DNA of 64,000 nucleotides from positions 27,628,724-27,692,723 of the forward strand of contig NC_049908.1 of NCBI RefSeq assembly GCF_001411555.2. Direction: 5' to 3'. The translations under genes were made by a program, and so were the position numbers. Position 1 is the stretch's first letter. Each line of letters starts with the position of its first letter. Shown piece after piece: positions 60,045 to 64,000 of this stretch. The notes under the pieces were generated by a model, which saw only the letters and a program-made list of their open reading frames with translations, was not told the DNA's origin and made no database searches. The stretch comes from Juglans regia. Lineage: Eukaryota > Streptophyta > Magnoliopsida > Fagales > Juglandaceae.

Positions 60045-60935
60045 CAAACGTTCGAACGTAATAATAAGTACGTTCGAACGTTCTATGTATATAAGGCCAA
60101 AACCGAACGTCGAAACGCATTTCCCTACTCGTATCCATAGTCTTCTCCGTTATTTGCCGCCACGCCGCCGTCACCGCCGCCGTCAACTCCGCCACAACCG
60201 TCACTAAAAGGTAGGCATTCATCTTTTATGCAAATAACATGTATTTTATTGAGATTTAGATTGACATTTGGATTGAGTTTGGTTTAAAACCGGATAAATA
60301 TTACCGGATTTTCAACTTCATTTTTCGGCCACCACGACCAGTCATTGGCCGAATAGTCACCGTAGAAATGTTTCTTGAAGTGTATACTTCATTTACATAG
60401 TGACATTTCGGCATTTAGACCCTTGTAGAGAAATTTTCGAGATTTCAATAATGGCTGAGTCGACTCAGCCATTCTGCGTCGAAACGTTCGAACGTTTCAC
60501 CAAGACATTCGAACGTACGACGTTTAAATTACCGAGCCGTTACAGCTTCCATGTTCGAACGTTAATCGTCTTACATTCGGACGTGAATATTATTAAACGA
60601 CATATGTTCGAACGTTAATATTTACTTTCGCACGTAAATCACATACGGTCGGACGTTTAATTATAACATCCGAACGTAGTGATTTTCTACATTATTCATG
60701 CTTCGACGTTCGGACGTTCATATTTACGTTCACACGTAAAACAAATACGTTTGAACTTAAATTCGAACGTATTTGTTTACTGCTTATGTTCGAACGTACA
60801 TCTGTACATTCAAACGTATTTGTTTTACGTTTGAACGTAAATTTATTTACATTATTTTACGTGCGAACGTATAAATTAACGTCCGAACGTTTTTATCTTT
60901 AACGTTCGAACGTTAAAGATAGAACGTTCGAACGT
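60045..60935. repeat. Third ACGTTCGAACGT palindrome array
   Basis: Many copies of (A)ACGTTCGAACGT(A) and variants occur, including two perfect ones back to back near 60900-60935 around AAAGATAGA. A GC-rich leader-like stretch at 60105-60210 (CCGCCACGCCGCCGTCACCG), ending in AAAAG-GTAGGC, interrupts the array. Confidence 0.7.
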
Positions 60936-61014
60936 TAATCCAGAGCATCTTAAAATTAATACAAAAAAATGCATTATTCTAAATAATTTTTTTTTCCTTT
61001 TCTATTTTCAGGAT

Positions 61015-61101
61015 ATGGCTCTTCCACTGCATACACGAAAACGAGGGAGGGAAGGAGCCACGTCGGGCACTGCCCGTATCGGAGCTCGTACTGTTATGGT
61101 A
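61015..61101 (+). CDS. Partial coding exon running into the assembly gap, unrecognised
   Basis: After a pyrimidine tract and TATTTTCAG, an ATG opens 29 codons (MALPLHTRKRGREGATSGT onward) before the Ns. The GC-rich segment at 60105-60210, ending in a GTAGGC donor, would be a natural non-coding first exon. The position next to CACTA palindromes suggests a transposon gene in the opposite direction to TNP2. The family cannot be told from 29 residues. Confidence 0.35.
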
Positions 61102-61201
61102 NNNNNNNNNNNNNNNNNNNNNNNNNNNNNNNNNNNNNNNNNNNNNNNNNNNNNNNNNNNNNNNNNNNNNNNNNNNNNNNNNNNNNNNNNNNNNNNNNNN
61201 N
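61102..61201. other. Assembly gap of 100 N
   Basis: Exactly 100 N, the conventional size for a gap of unknown length. Sequence on the two sides is unrelated in character. Confidence 1.
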
Positions 61202-61384
61202 TATCAGATTTTTATGAACAGTCAGTATTAAAGGAAAATACCATGCGCCCCACTCCCTCTTCCCGCTTGACTTGGAATGCCACGTTGTAAGTGTTTAACA
61301 ATTAAAAATTCCCGTTCCATCTTCAACCTTCCTTCGTCTTAATAGATCGAACCCATCCCGCACCATTTCGTCTTCCCTCCTAAG

Positions 61385-61545
61385 AAACCCATTTCATCTT
61401 CAAGCCATTTTATCTTCAACCTTCCGAAAAACCCATCCCGAGAAACCCAGAAACCCATTTCATCTTCAAGCCATTTCGTCTTCAACCTTCCAAAGAAACC
61501 CATCCCGAGAAACCAAGAAACCCATTTCATCTTCAAAGCTTCCCT
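61385..61545. repeat. Tandem repeat, unit about 67 bp
   Basis: AAACCCATTTCATCTTCAA starts at 61385, 61451 and 61518, with CAACCTTCC and CCCATCCCGAGAAACC in each unit. A degenerate unit lies before it, near 61320. Confidence 0.8.
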
Positions 61546-61899
61546 CTTGCTTCTACCTGTTCTTAATTATTCCAACATGACCCATGTTTCTTCCACCAGT
61601 CACAATGACAACATTCCCAAATCGCATAAACAAATTTGACTTTTACACAAATCATATTTGGACATGATTCTAATATCTAACCAATGCAAAAATTAAAAAC
61701 ACAAGCCTCTGCCTGAAACTTCGAAAAGGCAAAAGGCACCTGTCCATGGTTCACCAGATTCTAACCTGTCCATGTTGACCATGAAATTTAAGAGTTTGAT
61801 TTGCATTACTATATAATAAAAGCTACTCATCATCCACCAGTCACACCTACCTTGACCCACCTTTTTCCGATTGTCTGAAGCCAAATATTGCTTTTGGTA

Positions 61900-62080
61900 A
61901 TGGCTTCTGCTCTTCCTCCAACTTTCTTTTCTTTTCCCTGCTGCTGCTTTTTCCAATTTCTGCTATTGCTCAAACTAGTCGTAACATCACCGTGGGTAGT
62001 TCTTTCTCTGAAACTGATGATAACTCTACATGGCTCTCTCCTTCTGGTGATTTTGCCCTCTTAGTCAATCACATATCCCA
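61900..62080 (+). pseudogene. G-type lectin receptor-like kinase (LECRK/RLK1-like) N-terminal fragment
   Basis: An ATG at 61900 opens a signal-peptide-like start (MASALPPTFFSF). The frame then shifts, and a second frame reads FPISAIAQTSRNITVGSS and TDDNSTWLSPSGDFALL. That is the mature N-terminus of B-lectin/S-domain receptor kinases of the RLK1/LECRK group. The similarity stops after about 60 codons, with no kinase part in the window. Confidence 0.6.
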
Positions 62081-62084
62081 AACG

Positions 62085-62620
62085 ACGAAAAAAAATAGGA
62101 AATGTACCGGAAGATGGCACCGAAAAGAAAGTGGCTAGATTTCTTGGTTTTAAACACGGTCGGGGTCGTCGGAGGATGAACGTCAGGTTTGGGTTTCACT
62201 TCTGAACTCGAAATGAGGAGCAAGGGACGTGGTGGGTTGGGCGGGAGATAATAAAACTCAATCGGGAAAACTAAGCTGTAACTGTAGCACTATCCTTATT
62301 TAAAAGCAAAAAAGAGAAGACGCAATTGGTAAACCCAAATGCATTTGTAGCATTATTTATTTCTCATACCTAAAGCCCAAAAAAACAATAAAGTGAAGCC
62401 CAACTCTCTCTCGATTTTTACACGGAAACCCAGCCCAACCCACCTTTCCCAATTTCAGATGAGAAGCCCAGAGTAGCCCTCCCACCCTCCCAATTTTTAA
62501 ATGGCACCGTTTCCCCCAATCCCGATCAAAACTTCTCTTTTCTTTCCCCAAGGCTCTCAACAATTTCTATTCTAATCAATTGAAGGATGCAAACCAACCT
62601 AGAAACCAAATGATAAGACT
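62085..62620. other. Unassigned sequence
   Basis: No reading frame, RNA gene or repeat could be supported here. It lies between the receptor-kinase fragment and the TRIM-like element. Confidence 0.4.
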
Positions 62621-62622
62621 TA

Positions 62623-62905
62623 TGTTGAGAAATAATTCCACATTGTCTGTGGACAAGGTCTTGGACAAGTTTATAAGAAATGAATAACCCTCTCTCCTAG
62701 AACCGGTTTTATAAGATGAGTTAGGCCTATGATTTTTTTATGATATCAGAGCCTACCACAGGACGAATGAGAGCCCACACTACTTGCCATGTGACAAGGA
62801 TCAGAAAAAAATATTGGTCTGCACGTGAAGAAGGGTGTTGAGGAATAATCTCACATTGCTTATGGACAAGGTCTTGGGTATGTTTATAAGGAATGAACAA
62901 ATTCT
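62623..62905 (+). mobile_element. TRIM-like miniature LTR retrotransposon
   Basis: Two short terminal repeats begin TGTTGAG(A/G)AATAAT at 62623 and 62836 and share ATGGACAAGGTCTTG-like and GTTTATAAG(A/G)AATGAA words. After the first, a primer binding site TGATATCAGAGCC lies at 62741. Before the second is a purine tract GAAGAAGGG. Only about 95 bases lie between, with no coding capacity. The right repeat seems truncated. Confidence 0.7.
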
Positions 62906-62989
62906 GGTACTTAATAAAAAAAGACATTTTTATTTCTCCGCTACAAATTTTTTAACATATACACTTATGGCATATTATACACACTCTGA

Positions 62990-63080
62990 GCACTGATCGT
63001 TGGGGTGCGTGATCCGTGTGGTTATCATCCCGGTGTCACGAACTCCACATAAATAGCACATGGGGGTCGAGGGCGCGACA
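62990..63080. repeat. LTR-end-like fragment
   Basis: GTTGGGGTGCGTGATCC, GGTTATCATCCCGGTGTCA and GGGGGTCGAGGGCGCGACA follow the same order as 37091-37170. This is probably the 3' end of an LTR of the family nested in the 35-kb Copia element. Confidence 0.45.
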
Positions 63081-63089
63081 TAGACTTAG

Positions 63090-63415
63090 GTTGCGTTTGG
63101 TTCCTTGACCGAATTATTTAGACCTGTTCTAACATCTAAATATCCAATTCTCAAATCATTAAATTCATCTCAACTTAAAACCTCTTTACACATTAAACCC
63201 ACAACATTTTTCAACTCAACACCTCTTTACACGTGGGACTCACAACCCTTTTTAATTTTCCATAAATACATCCAAACTCATCTTAACATCCAAACACATC
63301 TAAACTCATATTTAGTGGGCCCCACATAACTCACTCCACCATCTCAACTCATTACTATTCATAATAACTAAACTCAACTCAACTCATTTAAGCTCAATAT
63401 CCAAACAAAGCGTTA
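63090..63415. repeat. MITE with TTGCGTTTGG / CCAAACAAAGCG ends
   Basis: The left end is TAGGTTGCGTTTGGTTCC and the right end ATATCCAAACAAAGCGTTAA. The interior repeats AACTCATCTCAAC and CATCCAAAC motifs. It is non-coding. Confidence 0.6.
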
Positions 63416-63482
63416 ATATCTCTTATAATCAAACCCACTGAACTCCATGTATCCTCTCCACTGTTAATAGAGTTAACCACTG

Positions 63483-64000
63483 CTAGTGCATCTCTTTAAG
63501 TATAATCTGCTGCAAATCCAACCGAGAACATAAAATTGTTGCTTTAAGCGCTGCAATGGCTTCACCCAAGAGAGCATCAGGGTAGATAGCTCTATTTGAT
63601 CTCAAATTAGCTATCACTTTGCCTTCCCAATTTCTGACAACAACTCCTATACCCACCTTACAATGAGTTTTATCAATTTCTGCATCCCAATTATTTTTGT
63701 AGTAATTCATAGGAGGGGCTATCCACTGGCCAGGAATCAGTTTACCTCAACTTACATTTTTAGGAGCTGTAATAGCAAAAATCCTAAAATCTGTAATAGC
63801 TTGCAATGAATGCTGCAACAGTAAACTTGGAGATGTGAAATTACCTTAAAAAACCCAAGTATTCCTTCGTTTCCATGTATGCAAAGCTGTCACTGCTACT
63901 TCAGAAACCTCTTCGTCAGATCTAGAACGAAATAATTGGGACAGTACTTCTCTGAAAGCTGAAACTTCAGTGTACTGCACTTCTGAATTCTCCTTGAGCT
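63483..64000 (-). pseudogene. LINE-type (non-LTR) RNase H region, partial
   Basis: Minus-strand codons at 63710-63483 read WDAEIDKTHCKVGIGVVVR, WEGKVIANLRSNRAIYPD and LGEAIAALKATILCSRL. This is the RVT_3 RNase H domain common at the end of plant LINE polyproteins. Upstream on the same strand, to the window edge, are pieces of the preceding region (VAVTALHTWKRRNTWVF) broken by stops. It is truncated by the window and degenerate. Confidence 0.65.

Noticed and set aside
1..64000. Search for tRNA, rRNA and snoRNA genes
   Set aside because: No cloverleaf-like or conserved rRNA segment was recognised by eye. The only tRNA-related sequences are primer binding sites. A covariance-model search would be needed to exclude small RNAs.

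Overview
The window looks like nuclear DNA of a flowering plant, most likely a woody eudicot. It is AT-rich and intron-rich, with plant-type TATA boxes, AATAAA signals, Copia, CACTA, hAT-MITE, TRIM and LINE remnants, and (TA)n microsatellites. The ankyrin-PGG family and the MITE style would suit Fagales/Juglandaceae, but that placement is a weak inference. There is one 100-bp run of N at 61102-61201.

The backbone is a tandem cluster of four apparently intact plus-strand genes for ankyrin-repeat membrane proteins with a C-terminal PGG domain (ACD6/ITN1-like class): 2286-8215 (802 aa), 13050-18522 (781 aa), 25629-30319 (713 aa) and 42666-49534 (749 aa). I reconstructed every exon by hand. All junctions keep frame, and the exon plan is shared: ANK exon, ANK exon, variable linker exons, second ANK exon, then a PGG exon with four membrane segments. 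One intron in all four genes uses a GC donor instead of GT. The third and fourth genes lack one linker exon that the first and second have. A fifth copy is an inverted pseudogene (about 34330-35055, continuing at 39363-39870), split by a Copia element with a 5-bp target duplication.

The spaces between the genes are filled with transposons. 8.9-11.3 kb: a diverged direct repeat flanking a degraded retroelement-like reading frame. 19.2-23.0 kb: a CACTA end, then an internally deleted Copia element whose gag is split by a hAT-like MITE with an 8-bp target duplication. 31.1-33.9 kb: a second CACTA remnant with its own nested insertion. 35.06-39.36 kb: a Copia element with a GC-rich nested insert. 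49.9 kb to at least 58.4 kb: a large CACTA element on the minus strand with an intact 1154-aa TNP2-type transposase. Its companion Transposase_24-type gene carries a single nonsense codon. Arrays of the ACGTTCGAACGT palindrome mark its subterminal regions, and its right end is not visible before the assembly gap.

61.2-64.0 kb is a graveyard: a 67-bp tandem repeat, a frameshifted lectin-receptor-kinase N-terminus, a TRIM-like miniature retrotransposon, a MITE and a LINE RNase H fragment.

The four ankyrin genes probably act alike, as plasma- or endomembrane-anchored ankyrin proteins of the immunity/stress-signalling class. The variable linker exons, promoter differences and nearby transposons are the likely sources of divergence between them. 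I saw no rRNA, tRNA or CRISPR.
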